From Gnetum montanum (taxonomy: Eukaryota; Streptophyta; Gnetopsida; Gnetales; Gnetaceae): a stretch of 64,000 nt of DNA. Position numbers and translations under genes: made by a program. Below the pieces are notes generated by a model. The model did not search any database, was not told where the DNA came from, and worked only from the letters and a program-made list of their open reading frames with translations. Shown piece by piece: positions 33,881-45,991 of the stretch (position 1 is its first letter; each line of letters opens with the position of its first letter). Where the stretch lies: positions 439,361 through 503,360 of the forward strand of contig MNCI01014407.1 in NCBI GenBank assembly GCA_015680685.1. Direction: 5' to 3'.

Positions 33881-36190
33881 AGATGAGTGCATAGATCTCT
33901 AAGTTGTGAGAGAAAATTTGAACAACTCTTCTAATAGAAAATGAGGAAAATGAAGTTGAATCACTATGGAGGTCATATATATAGTTTTTGGCAAACCCAA
34001 CATTAGGTACCCTTGATCATGATATGGTATGCATGTGTTTATTTGTCTCCCCACACTATTAGATTCATTGCTTGGATTTGGAATTGGAGTAATGATGGAT
34101 GGTGGCCTTTGTGTAGGATCAAAGGATAGTGATTGAGGCAAGGAAGGTGGTCCACCAGATTGATCTTGTGCTAGCTTGGATGATACAATGGGTCCATGCA
34201 TGGTCTACTTTGGCCTATGGCTTTTCCTATGGAAGGGACATTTCCTTTGCTACAATTGAGACCCAATAGTATTAGCATGTTTATTCACATTTGTAGCACA
34301 AGTGGCATTTGTTTATTGATATTGTGATGCAAAACCTTCTTGTGTCCTTGGTGGTGGCATGTGATTAGATGAAGTAGGAAGATATTGAGGGTAGGATGGA
34401 TGGTAAGAAATACGAGGTGGTGATCCTTCAGGATATGTCATGGGTTGATGGTACTCAGGAGAGTGGTAGTGGCAATTTGAAGTAGAGAGTGTAGAACTAG
34501 TTGGAGAAGTAGGGTGTTGAACATAACATCTATGTGGTTTTGATAGATAGTGTTGATTTGGTGGTGGCCACCCCCATGACTATCATGGTTGCCACTATAG
34601 TTGATGATTGTGTTGAGGTTGATAATATGTCTCCCTAGGATGGTATGATCAATTATGGCCTTGTGGGAGAGTAGATCTCCTAAGCATGTGCTTTTTCAAA
34701 ATCTTTGAATTTAAGGCACCTATCCAATACTCCTATAGATGCAACAAGACTAGGCAATGGCTCTTTAGATGGTCGTATATGTAGATGTTTCATCCATTAT
34801 CTTCATTTTTGATTGAGTCTATAGCCTCACTTTCTTTAGCCATTTTTCTCATTTGTCAAAAGTGTTCCTAGATGTTTCTTGGTTTTTTATCCTTTGTTTA
34901 GTGTGATTGCCTAGCTTGTTTTGCATGATCCTCTCCTCAAACATATCAATGAGAGTTGTAATGTTTTCATATACCCATTTGGTCATCTTATTTAACTTTG
35001 CTTCAAGTGCATCAATAGACTTCTATATCAGCAAGGTTTGTTGCAAGATCACCTTATCAAAAGTGGTTTTGCTCTCCTTACGATAGATCTAGACCTCCTT
35101 CTATTAAAGAGTTAAACCCCATTGATATTTCTTAACATTCTCCCTGCTTTTGCCACATGCTCAATTAGCTCTCGAATCTGATGGGCTTGGAGCTTGTATA
35201 ATTTCCTTGGGGCATACATCCCAAGGATCTCTCGTGTGTCCTTATGAAGCCCATCTATGATGTGGAAAATTTTCCTTTCCTAGGAGACACCATGACCTGG
35301 GAATCTATTCAATAAGGCATAATATCTATTTAAATCCATGTTCAAGGATTCATGTTATTCTTGCTTCCACCCTTGGATCTATCTCCTCAAGTTGGACACT
35401 CTTGCATAAGTTTGGTATTTCTCATTGAAAAGTTTCAGCATTATGGACCATCGTTGGATTGAATTTGGTCTCAATGATCTATACCACACTTTAGCTCTAT
35501 GAATTAGTGTCTTAGGAAAGATCTTAAGCTTTTTTCCATCCACTTTCAATGTTGTAGAAAGCATAGGCATCATGGAAGGCTTGTAAATGATGTTGTGGTT
35601 CTGAATCATAGCCTCTTACATATTTAAGAATATTACTCATATCAAGCTTAGGTAGATGACTGCTTTTGCAATGCCTACAAGATATCTTAATGGTCTCTAT
35701 GATCTACATTAGCCTCTTTATGGTCAACAAGGATTCATCATCATTAAATAGGTTGTGAGGGAAATTTCTATTTCTATGTGTTTGATCATGATAATGTTGT
35801 CTATGTTCATGGTGACATCTCTAATCTTTCTCATGGGTTTGATTTTGATTTTTATTCTGACCCTTTAGTAGAGCTCTATCTCTATACCTACATTTATTTT
35901 TATTAGAACTAGACATTGAAGGAAAAGATGAAGATGAGGAACTGGAAAAATTGCCATGGCTTCTATGATGCTCTTCAAGATCCTTTGATTTATCATTATT
36001 GGATTTTAAGGAGGCCTTAGGCCTAGAGGCCTCCCCTAATTTAGGACCTACATCATCTCCTCTAGGATTGTTTCCTTTAGGTGAATGTAGTTTTTGAGTG
36101 TCGTTAGGATGCTCATGATCATATGAAACCCCTGCATAAGGTTGGTGACTTCAATTTTCTTCATTGTATATCTCGTTAGTTCTCTAATGA
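33881..36190 (-). pseudogene. Element C gag
   Basis: The N-terminal region (35760-36130) reads NNDKSKDLEEHHRSHGNFSS and a Ser-rich tract. The gag core at 35379-35640 is open for 76 codons: KLKIFPKTLIHRAKVWYRSL, WSIMLKLFNEKYQTYARVSN, LRR. The C-terminal part (33899-34201) is a Pro/Ser-rich open frame, GGPPSLPQSLSFDPTQRPPS. It has fewer stops in the core than the gag of A, B or D. Confidence 0.75.
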
Positions 36191-36343
36191 ATGTGTTTGC
36201 TATATAGTGTATTTTCACCTCCATGTGGGATAAACATTATTGTTGGTTTATTGTGTGTGTGATTTAATATTTTCTAAAAGATATATTGTTAGTACCTTTA
36301 CAATGATTGTGTATAATATGACTAATCTAGATAACTAGCACCA

Positions 36344-36361
36344 CCCTCGACAACAATGCCA
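36344..36361 (-). promoter_or_regulatory. Primer-binding site of element C (tRNA-Asp type)
   Basis: Minus strand TGGCATTGTTGTCGAGGG, one base from the LTR; compare TGGCGCCGTTGCCGGGGA. Confidence 0.75.
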
Positions 36362-36362
36362 A

Positions 36363-37247
36363 TGATGAGTGGCTAGATACCCCTATGCCTAACCATATAA
36401 ATCACAAGCATTCATGCATGATCTTGTTAAATTCCATGGATGAGATGAGTTGTGGCATCTAGATCATTATGCTCTAATCACAATTTGTTATCTTCCCACT
36501 TAGACTAGTGGTAGATTTGTCATGTATGGTTTAGTCCAAAGTGAGGTGTATGATGTTGTCTAATTCTACTTTGCTCCAAATGACAATAAAGAGTTAAATT
36601 GATTAAGCTAATGAACAATGGAAAAAAATCTAAACTAGCTATGTGTAATGAGTATCTACTGTTAATCTTTTGTATACGTCTTGGAATTCATGAAACTACT
36701 TCTAGGATTTCCAAGTATATGCCACTAGGTGTGCCAAATGGTACACTTCTGGATCACCAAGTATCTACACTTAAACACTTGTGATTAAGGCATACGCATT
36801 CCACTTAATGGCAAGAATAGTAAATATCAATAAATGAAAACATTTAACTAAATAAAATAGTAAATAATTAACAATTAAAAGCAATAATAATCTAAGTGAA
36901 TGCTACAATGATGGAGATAATCTTGATCTTTATTGCTAATCATGTAACATATCCAAGTATGTCACACTCGAACAAAGGTGTCGTACAATTACAAACATCA
37001 CACTATGGGCATGCACTAGGAACAACAAGACTCTAAGAAAAACTTATCAAAAATTGAAAACTAAAACTATCTTTCCTACTACTAATTCATTCTCTTAATT
37101 AGGCACCCAAGTGTTGTTTATAGGTGAACCCAAAGGAGACGACATTGGGTATCAGACATCGCTTCTTGGCTCTAACATCAGGTACCCAACATTGGGGCTT
37201 CAATGTTGAGTATTTGATGTTGGGGCTTGACAATTGATGACTCATAA
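36363..37247 (-). repeat. Element C 5' LTR
   Basis: About 885 bp, aligned with 31458-32333. The outer end is decayed (CTCATAA instead of CTCATCA). GGTACCCAACATTGGGG and related units repeat in its U3. Confidence 0.85.
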
Positions 37248-37252
37248 ATCCT

Positions 37253-38060
37253 CAAATTTGAAAGAATCAAGAACTACTGCATTGATTAGGTTAACTTGTA
37301 GAAATAAATATATGAAAAACATATCCAACTGATAAAGGCAAAAGTCAATGAGGGCCTCCAGCAACTCCAACAAGGAGGTGATGTGTGACAATCCATCTTT
37401 CATGGACTTAATGAATAAAATAAGGTAAAGATCCACCTCAAGGAGTTGTAGATTAAGGAGATGATTGAATATATAGAGTTTGTCAACCTTTGATATGCAG
37501 GCTTGGTAAAGTTGACTGTCAGAAGGCCAAGGTCAAATTTGGAGAAGCAACTAGCTAGCTCGTACTTGTTGTACAAGGCTGAGTTTAAGCATCACAAGAA
37601 TACCAAGAAAAATCTAGAAATGACAAATGTTGAACTTGAAGTTCTCAGAGCACATTTCACTGATCAACAATCAATTGTTGAGAACCTAACCTACAAAATG
37701 AATGACTACCATGAGTTGTAGAATGCTATCAAGGCATTTAATATTGAATGCAAATAATTCATAGCCTAGTTTTTCAATGTGAAGGAGTTGTTTCCTATAA
37801 TTCCCTATCCATGGGAGGTGCTTGTATTGGCCCATATTGGTAATGCTACATGGACCATGTACAATCCCTAGTGTAAGGAGGAAAAGATGAAATCATTGTT
37901 GGATGTTTTCTATCTTCCACCAGTAGTTACAACTGCAATTGGACAACCACAACCATAGCCTCAACCACAACAACCATGTGCACCATATGCTAGAAAAGGT
38001 TCTTCAACACCTTAGGAACCTCCACAACCTAGGACTGTTTGATTTTTTCTCCTCATCTTC
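37253..38060 (+). pseudogene. Element D aORF, part 2 (coiled-coil C-terminus)
   Basis: Continues the frame broken at 31457. 37503-37721 is open: MVKLTVRRPRSNLEKQLASS, YLLYKAEFKHHKNTKKNLEM, ELEVLRAHFTDQQSIVENL, a clear heptad-rich coiled coil. It then has FNIEC, a VLAHIGNATWT-like block, KMKSLLDVFYLPP and a Pro/Gln tail, matching the end of the B aORF. Confidence 0.7.
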
Positions 38061-38277
38061 AAGCTACCAAAGGAGTTTTTCTATTAGTTTTTTTCATGGT
38101 GTTCAATTTTGTTATCATAAACGCCAAATTTTGTAAAAAGTTGTAAATCCATACACTTGGGCACTTAGCATTAGTTTGAGTCAACTTGTGTGTCAATCAA
38201 TTAGTCAATAATCCCATACCTTCTCAAAATCTTGTAAGAAGTTTTCCTCTTTTTGTTCACTTGAGGAAAAGTTTTCA

Positions 38278-39094
38278 TGATGAGTCATTATTTGACTACA
38301 TCAATGTGTTCTCGTCAACATGTAGTTTTTTGCATCGACATGTACACGTTGACATAGTGTCCTATGTTACCTATATAAATGCATGCATTCATTACATTTA
38401 TGAAATTAAATCTTGCTAGCTAAACTCTTACTTTTTTATCTTCCCAGAGTTAGATTATTTTCTAAGTGCCCATAGTAGGAGTTGAGAAGTTTATGACTCT
38501 TTACTTGAACACTAATGTACCTAAGCACCTTAGTGTGAATGATAATAAATAGAAGCTTTTTTAATACACCTTGTAGTACATGGACTTAGCTTAATGTTTA
38601 CTTCATGCATTTATTATTCATGTAGTTTGCTTTAATGCATTTAAGTAATTAATTCATAATGATTAATTGATGCACATGGGTATGAACACTTCAAGTATAT
38701 GTTAATGCTTGGTAATCCTAATGGCACTCAACACTTAGCAATTCAATAGCATTATAACATGATCAAGATGTGTACGAAAAGTGGAAACAGATGCTTATGT
38801 TACAATAGTTAAAAATTAGTTAGTTATTAGATTAATTAAACATTTAATTACTTTATTCTTGCATTTAGGTGAATTAAATGAAAAATATAAAATGATAAAA
38901 ATCATATGCCTCAATTATACTTAGCCATACCTTTTCAATTTACAAGTAAAACTAAGAAGATAATGATAAAGTTTGTTAGATTCACCACCTAGCCCTAGTG
39001 TACTTAGAGAGCTAAAGCATATGGAATTCAACAAAATCTCTTAGTGAACACTAGTGATTCATATGGTTGGGCATAGGGACTACTTGTTGCTCAA
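38278..39094 (+). repeat. Element D 3' LTR
   Basis: Begins TGATGAGTCATT, TATA-like CCTATATAAATGC near 38370, the GTGCCCATAGTAGGAGT block, and ends GTTGCTCAACA, a decayed form of GTCACTCATCA. The preceding base run AAAGTTTTCA joins straight to the LTR; the purine tract seen in B (TTTAGTCATGGGGGTA) is deleted. Confidence 0.85.
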
Positions 39095-39979
39095 CATCTA
39101 CATAAAAAAGTGACAAGGAATCTTTAAAGAGTTAATGGTCTTGACTCTAGATAATGTAATAAGCGTTAGACCCGTAACTTCTCTTGAACCTATGTCAATA
39201 GTAGCCTTATCTACTATTTATGAATAGTCATAACCCATGCCGACTGCAACAATAACTAACACGATGCTTCTTAGACCACAAGTACAATTGGCACATGATG
39301 AGCATTACCATTATCAAAGGGACATCTAATGTAGGAGTTAAAATCAACAACAATGTATGATGGTAATGAAAGTGGCTGTTTATTAGGATAATACATAATA
39401 CTATGAATTTTTCCAAGTGCACAATTCACGAATCTTGCTTCTAGCCAAAGGTTAATTATGAGCGTAACCCTTGCACATTCACATAGAAGCAAACATTGCT
39501 CAATATCATCATTTCCATCCTCTGAGATTCTAAATCCACATGGATCTTTGTTTGCTATGCACACAGTAATAGATCTTTGAATTTTTTGCAACATATTCTG
39601 ATTGTGTGATTGGACTTTATCCTTTGTATCATACAATTTCATTTGTTCTTCAAAACCATCTAATCCACTGAAATTGGATACAAGATTCATTCAAGCAACC
39701 ATGGAATTATAGTCTTCATCAAGGCTTCTTCTTTCTCTAATATGCATCAATACTTTCCTAAATATTTTTTGTTGATGATTAGTTCTAGAGTAATAATAAA
39801 CTGCATCTAAAACAACAAATATATCAAATGATTATCAATCTCCTATAATATCTAGATTCCTGGACGCATAAGGCATAACATCATGCCTAGGAGGAAGCTA
39901 AACCAAATCACCTATAAGTATAACTAATATTCTTCTAGAAACTTTATTATGATGCTCTAGAAACATTTCTCTTAGTCTT
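39095..39979 (-). pseudogene. PIF1-like DNA helicase fragment
   Basis: On the minus strand, right to left: ILIGDLV*LPP at about 39885-39918 (the GDxxQLPP helicase motif with Gln turned to a stop), VMPYASRN, HQQKIFRKVLMHIRERRSLD, then an intact 139-codon frame (39271-39690) with CARVTLIINLWLEARFVNCA and LPSYIVVDFNSY. After it come SAWVMTIHK and, one frame over, DIGSREVTGLTLITLSRVKT, the last helicase motif. This order is that of PIF1/RRM3-type helicases, including those carried by Helitrons. The N-terminal Walker A half is absent: element E inserted at 39980, and D's LTR abuts the other end. Whether it was a host gene or a Helitron gene cannot be told; no Rep/HUH motif is seen. Confidence 0.85.
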
Positions 39980-40796
39980 TGATGAGTGGCGAGGTACCCC
40001 CTACATAAAATCATATGAATCACAAAGTGTTCATGTGTGATTCGATTGAATTTCATGGACTATAGTTTCTGGTGCACTAGACTTCTCAGAAGTGAACCTT
40101 GCCCTAAGATTGTTCATTGTCTTCCCAACTACACTTGTGAAGCCAAAGGGTATGGTTTAAGTGTAATTAAGGCATGTGATTTTTTATCATTTTGTATTTT
40201 ATGGTTTTGGTGCTTGAAATAAATAAGATGGAAAATAAAGTAGTTTAATACCTACTCTTAATCTAATGAGCTAACTACTATTCAACTAGTCCTAACATAA
40301 GTATCTGATCCTACTTGCCATACACATCCTGAACATGTATAATGTTGTTTTGTTATTAAGCATTAGGTGTTGCTGGGATTACCAAATATCATACACATGC
40401 TCGAAGCATTCATACTTATGTGTTCACTTACTTTCTATTTAGCTTATCTCCCTTAATTACTAGAAAATATTGAATAAATAGCTGAAAATATTAACTGCAT
40501 GGATGAAACATTTGAACTATCTAGAATGCTATAAGGTTTATCAAAAATTCATCTTTATTTTTGCACACACTATTATGCTCAAGTATAACAGTGCTCAAAT
40601 AAAGATCTGTACACTCAATGACTCCTACTGCATGCACTCTAAAAAATATTCTAACTCACAAATGTAAAAACTATAAGAGCTTTCCTAAACTATGATTGAC
40701 TAATGTTATAAATGTGGTTTATAAGCACGTATTTATAAGCAAGATTAGACCTTACATTGACAGGTCCTCATCGACACATCCAACCACAAGTCATGA
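39980..40796 (-). repeat. Element E 3' LTR
   Basis: 817 bp, minus strand TCATGACTTGTGG...GCCACTCATCA; TATA box GCTTATAAATACG near 40730. It is followed by GTTGTGGGGGTA (minus), the purine tract at 40797-40808. Confidence 0.85.
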
Positions 40797-41039
40797 TACC
40801 CCCACAACTGAATGAAAACTCATCTTAGAGTTTCTTGTCAAATTTGGGAAGGCATCAAATTATTGACTAAATCTACACTTAACAAATAAACTTGACAAAA
40901 CTGAGTGCTCGAGTGTACAAATCAACACATTACAAAAATTATGGTATTCATGACACACAATTGAACACCATGACATGACTGTGCAAAATTGGACAGCATG
41001 TCCTCTAATGATGTGAAGTTGGTTGGGAAGATCAAATAG

Positions 41040-43817
41040 TCTTAGGTGGTAGAGGTTTTTGAGACTTTGAAGGAGCTTCGCTAGCTTTAGGCATGTGCAG
41101 TGGCTGAGGTGGCTGCAGCTATCTTGTTGCTACTGCAACTTTTGATGGAAGGTGAAATGCATCTAACAATACTTTCATTTTCTCCTCCTTAATCCTAGGA
41201 TTGTACACCATCCATGTAGCTTTGTCAATGTGGATCAAAATGGACACATTTCAAGGATTGAGAATTGTAAGAAATAGCTCCTTGGGATTAATGAACCAAG
41301 CAGTGAATTGTTTGCACTCAATGTTGAATTCTCTAACTACATCTTTCATCTCATGATAATTATTCATTCTCTTGGCCAGGTTCTCAATAGTTGAATATTG
41401 ATCTATGAATCATGCCTCGAGAACTTCAAGTTCAACATTTACCATCTCAAGCTTTTGCTTGGTGTCCTTATGGTGCTTGAACTCTAGCTTGTGTAGTAAG
41501 TACAAGCTAGCCACCTACATTTTAAATTTTGACCATAGCCATCCAGTAGTTAGCATCATTAGGTTTGCATAGTAGAGATTGGCCAATTCCATATACTCTA
41601 TCATTTCTTCAATTTGCAACTCCTTTAGGTAGATCTCCACTTTGTTATAGGCATCTATTCCATTAATGATGGGTTGCCATCCCTCTCTTCCTTGTTGGAG
41701 TTACTAGAGGGCCTCATTTACTTTTGCCTTAGCCATTTGAATATTCTTCTCATTCACTTCCTTCTACGGGCCAACCTAGTATCTATAGTGATTCTTAACT
41801 AATTTGAGAGCATCGTTCTTCTAGGCAACAATCTCAATGAAAAATTTCTAGCATAAGGCTTAGAGTTCCTCAATAGACAACTTACAATTCTCCATAGCCA
41901 ATTTCCTTAATTTCATGTTTACCCTAGCAAGTTGCACCTATTGTTTTTGTGCATCAACATTGCACAAGAGGTGATTTTTTATGGTTAGTGATTCATTTTC
42001 TTGATGCATCTAAACCAAGTTCTTTTGAATTGAGTATGTTTTTACTTTTTCTATAGACTGGTTGAAGATGGTCATCACCATTTCCTTCTTAGCTTGTTTT
42101 AATCATTCTTGAACCTATTGAAAAGCTTTATCTTCGGTTGTTATTAGGCTAAGGAGTGTAGGATTAGCAAAATGTGCATGCAATTTAGCAACTTCTACAG
42201 CCAAGCATTAGTTTTGTACTTGAGTCATTTCATGTTGCTCTTCCAAGATGATGCACTTTCCTTTTACTTCCAACAACTCTAACTAGGTTGCAGTAATGTT
42301 GTTTGGAAAATCAAAGATATTTGGAATCGGTTGCTCGATTCCCACCTGTTGATCCAACAACTCTTCATGCTAGGCTACACCTAATCTTCCACTGATCATG
42401 CTTACAAATGTTTACACATCTTAAGGTATAGATACATCTAGTACAAATGCTGCAAGTGTGTTAAGTACTTCAATGATTCGGTCCAAATGCATAATTGCCC
42501 CCTTGTCTGCCTCCAAATGCACTGAAAAGGAGACAACATCCCTAGAGATTTCTAGAAATAAATGATGTTAAGATAGAGACATCATCACCTCTCAAACATT
42601 GGAATTTGATCTCATAAGCAATTGCGTTCATTGGGCAGAGAATATTAGTTCACCTCTTTCCATCTAGCTAATTGTCTAAGTCAACTTATTAAGGTGACTC
42701 ATCGTAGGTCAATATAGAAATGGGTCTCCACCACTCATTATTGCATGCTAATCTTGCTCATGCAATAGTTGTGCTCAAATTTTATGCAAGTGCCTAATAG
42801 CTACATAGGCCTTCAAAGTTGTCTCTTGAGTAGGTGGTGGAGGTGGTCACTATTGCTCCCCTTCTTTAGACATGGCAGGTGTCTTGTCCTTCATCATTTC
42901 AAACCATGAGGCTATAGGAGAGTGCCTAATCATGTCACTTTCATTGTAGATGATCCTTGCCATTTTGAAAATTTTCCAAATGAGGCATGAAAAAGGTAGG
43001 GTTTTTCTTCCATGCTCATTTCTTTTTTAAAATGCTTCTCAATCTCTAAATAGGTCAATTGTAAAAGGTTCACTAGAAATCTTCCACTTAACGCAATGCA
43101 TGCTCAGGCAAAAAAGGTAGTCATAATGTCGAGCCTCACTATTAGATTGAGGTGATAAGCTACTATCTTGAAGTATGATTATTTTTCCAGTGTGAGCACA
43201 TTGAATTCCTTACAATTGATCTTGTAACACTACTGGGTCCACTCCTTTTTGGCCTCAGGTTCAACTTGTGTAGACAGCTCTGCTAGTGGTGTCCTAGAAT
43301 TAGGTAACCCAAGAACTTGCATGATAACTTTAACTAAGTAGGACACCTAAATGTCCTTGATCTTCACTATGGAGCCTACCTTTCTATTATTCCAGAAGAG
43401 GTATGTCTCTCTCGTGTACAACTCCTTACTAGAAGTGATGATTGACCACATGGAAGAGGTTTGCAATTGTGTTTTCACCTCTACTGGAGCATGCTATAAA
43501 AATGGCCCAAAGTTTAGTTCTTGGAGAACTAAGCATTGGATTTCATAAGGCCTAATGGTGTCAACATAGGCTTGTGTTCATGTGACTTCAAGCCTTGATA
43601 TGGGTCTTGGTGCTTCCCCACATTGCGATTATTCTATTGTAACTTCTTCTTTTGGAATCTATCAAATAGATTCCAGTTCAGTTTGGAAGAGGTCCCATTG
43701 CATGGATTTATTTTGGCTAATTTGGGCCTACTATTGTTACCCCCTTCTAGTTCTAGGTTGTTTTTCTCTTGGTTAAGAGGGTCCTCCCTCCTAGAGTTGT
43801 TTTGGTCTTAGTACCAT
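41040..43817 (-). pseudogene. Element E aORF
   Basis: Starts at ATG 43817 (ATGGTACTAAGACCAAAACA) right after a TAG acceptor. It parallels the A aORF block by block, including the N-terminal domain (43000-43560), the charged coiled-coil half (41100-42700) and the Pro-rich end near 41060. Numerous stops. Confidence 0.7.
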
Positions 43818-44121
43818 CTATAATCACAACATGACCATAGGTTAGTAATTATTGTATAACATGAAACAATTAGAGTACCTTATCTCCATGAAATAGTTAC
43901 ACTTGGATAAGTTGTAATTATTGTTGATTTAATAAATTTTTAATCATTATTTCATGTGTTTTATTGTTAATAAGTCATTCTGGAAGGTGTTGGAAGGATT
44001 AACTCTCAACAATTGATGTTTCATATCATTATATTCATTAACCCTTTCAGAAAGTTAAAATAATTTCAAAAAAATTCATCGAAAACCTTAAGGTTTGTAG
44101 CCCCCACAAATAAGAGCTTAC
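43818..44121 (-). other. Putative 5' intron of the element E aORF transcript
   Basis: Minus-strand donor TAGTG|GTAAGCTC (44121) and acceptor GATTATAG|ATGG (43818); 304 nt. Same positions as in B and D. Confidence 0.5.
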
Positions 44122-44267
44122 CACTAGTAGCTATAGGATCAAAGAATGAAGTGATTTGGATAAATGGTCGGAAAGTTATAGGCTTTGGAAGGTTCTAGGC
44201 TTTAAAAAATGGCAAAAATCCCCTTGTGTTATGAAGAAACTAGTAAAAATGTCAAATTTCTTGGTAA

Positions 44268-44345
44268 TATTTATATGATTTTTGGCATGCGTTGACTGGG
44301 CCTGGTAAATGAGGTCAATTGCATCGACTAGGCCTAGTCGACGTG
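44268..44345 (-). promoter_or_regulatory. Internal TATA box with GTCGACTAGGCC palindromes (element E)
   Basis: Minus strand CATATAAATATT (TATAAATA at 44268-44275), preceded by CAGGCCCAGTCAACG and by the perfect palindrome GTCGACTAGGCCTAGTCGA near 44323-44341, which resembles the U3 start of the A LTR. Confidence 0.55.
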
Positions 44346-45065
44346 ATTGTTGACCACTGTTGACTTTCGTCAAACTTTCAAAATACAAGGAGTTTGTGAG
44401 TAAAATTGGGATCAAATGGAAGTTTGAAAGTCCACAAGCATGATGAGAATAGTGGAAGAAGGTTTTGAAGCTTAGAAAATATAGAAAACTGATAAAATGA
44501 TTTGGACAATGAATTTAATGAAAGTTTAAGAAGAACTGAGCAAGATACACAATGGATTATGAAAAAGATAGGAGTGTAACAATGTCTAAGGTAAGGGACT
44601 TAACTACACAAACCAAGAGATATGCAAGTGGGTCCTCCCCACAGTAAGCACATGCCCTTTTCTTTTTTTTTTCTTTTTTTTCTTTTTGGATGGTAACCAC
44701 ACCATGCAAAGACTGTATTTGACTTCTTATAGTGGTTGACATGGAATAGTAAGTAGTCTTTGAAAACACTCAAGCACCCAAGTAAGTAGAAGAGTACAAA
44801 GAGTATTGAGTTCCCTTGAAGTCACACCCTATACAAACCTTTAAATCCTTCCCAATTCTAGAAACTACCAAGGTCACCAGTTTATTAAAAGTTTCTTTAC
44901 TGAAAGGGACCTCAAACTTATAGAACAAGGAAAACCATAGAGTTTACGGATGGGTGGATGTCATGGATTCACTGCTTGTTCCAGAAAAAATAAACCATGT
45001 CATAGTTATCAAACATCATAATTAAAAAATAGAAACTAGACATTGACAATCACAACATTAAACTC
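44346..45065. other. Element E spacer (part)
   Basis: Non-coding; (TTTTC)-rich run at 44660-44690. Matches A at 9880-11090. Confidence 0.6.
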
Positions 45066-45990
45066 TGATGAGTTGCAGTTTGGATGGCTACATCAACAAA
45101 GCCTTGTCAATGTAGCCTCATTGACGAGGCTGCAACAACACATCATATCATGCATCAATGAGGCCCCATCAATGTTCTATCTATATTTGGCTATAAATAC
45201 ATGTCCACGAGTTGCATTTATGGCAACAAATATTTTTTTTAGCAATAAAGCTCTTATAGTTTATTTATTTGAGAGTTAGAATTTTCCTCTTTAGTGCCCA
45301 TAGCAGGAGTCATTGAGTGTACGGATCTTTATTCAAGCATTGTTGTACTTAAGCATGACAATGTGTGTGGAAATAATGATAGGCCTTCTAACAAACCTTG
45401 TAGCACTTTGGATAGATTAAATATTTTATTTGTACATTTAATGTTTTTAATTATTTATTAAATGTTTTTAATTATTTATCAAATATTTTCTAGTAATTAA
45501 GTTAATGAAGCAATTAAGCAAGATAGATTGAACACATAAGTATGACCACTTCAAGCATAACATGTATTTGCTTGGTAATCCCAGTAGCTTTATTGCTTGG
45601 TACACCCAATAGCATTGTGCTTGGTCACCTAATAGTGGATACGTGGGTTCTGGACATGTGTAGAAAGTAGGACCAGATGCTTATGTTAGGACTAGTTAGA
45701 CACTAGTTAATTAGTTAATTTAAATTAGTTAAATCCACTTGCTTTTATCTTCATTTGAATACCAAACCATAAAATACAAAATGATAAAAATTAGATGCCT
45801 GAATTACACTTAACCATACTAGTGTACATCACAAGTGTAATTGGGAAGACAACGATTGACCTTAAGGCAAAGATTCACTTCCTAGAAGACTAGTGCACTA
45901 GAAACTACATAGTCTACGGAATTCAATCGAATCGCACATGAATGCTTGTGATTCATATGCTTGGGCGTAGGGGTACCTCGTCACTCATCA
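45066..45990 (+). repeat. Element B 5' LTR
   Basis: 925 bp, TGATGAGTTGCAG...TCGTCACTCATCA. U3 start holds CTACATCAACAAAGCCTTG and GAGGC repeats; TATA box GCTATAAATACATG near 45192; then GTGCCCATAGCAGGAGTC, shared by all LTRs here. Confidence 0.9.
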
Positions 45991-45991
45991 T

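Larger units (their letters stand above)
31458..37247 (-). mobile_element. Element C: non-autonomous LTR element with gag but no pol
   Basis: LTRs at 31458-32333 and 36363-37247 in the same orientation, a PBS directly left of the right LTR and a purine tract (GTTATGGGAGTA) right of the left LTR. Flanks GCCCT and ATCCT agree at 3 of 5 bases. Rejoining the flanks restores the aORF of D. Internal sequence is only about 4 kb: gag, then the aORF coiled-coil half, with protease, RT, RNase H, integrase and the aORF N-terminal half absent. Confidence 0.85.
22440..39094 (+). mobile_element. Element D: 5'-truncated Ty3/gypsy element, split by element C
   Basis: Plus-strand gag, protease, RT/RNase H, integrase, spacer, aORF and 3' LTR in the canonical order. 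Element C (31458-37247) lies inside the aORF; excluding it, D is about 10.9 kb. No 5' LTR or PBS is seen left of gag. Two further deletions are visible by comparison with B: about 0.9 kb between the gag core and protease (near 23665), and the purine tract before the 3' LTR. Confidence 0.85.
39980..45065 (-). mobile_element. Element E: 3' half of a Ty3/gypsy element, interrupted by B
   Basis: Minus-strand 3' LTR, purine tract, aORF, internal promoter module and spacer, equivalent to 5348-11090 of element A. Element B begins at 45066 within the spacer. The 5' half of E (pol, gag, 5' LTR) should lie right of B but has been lost at the 58260 junction. Confidence 0.8.
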
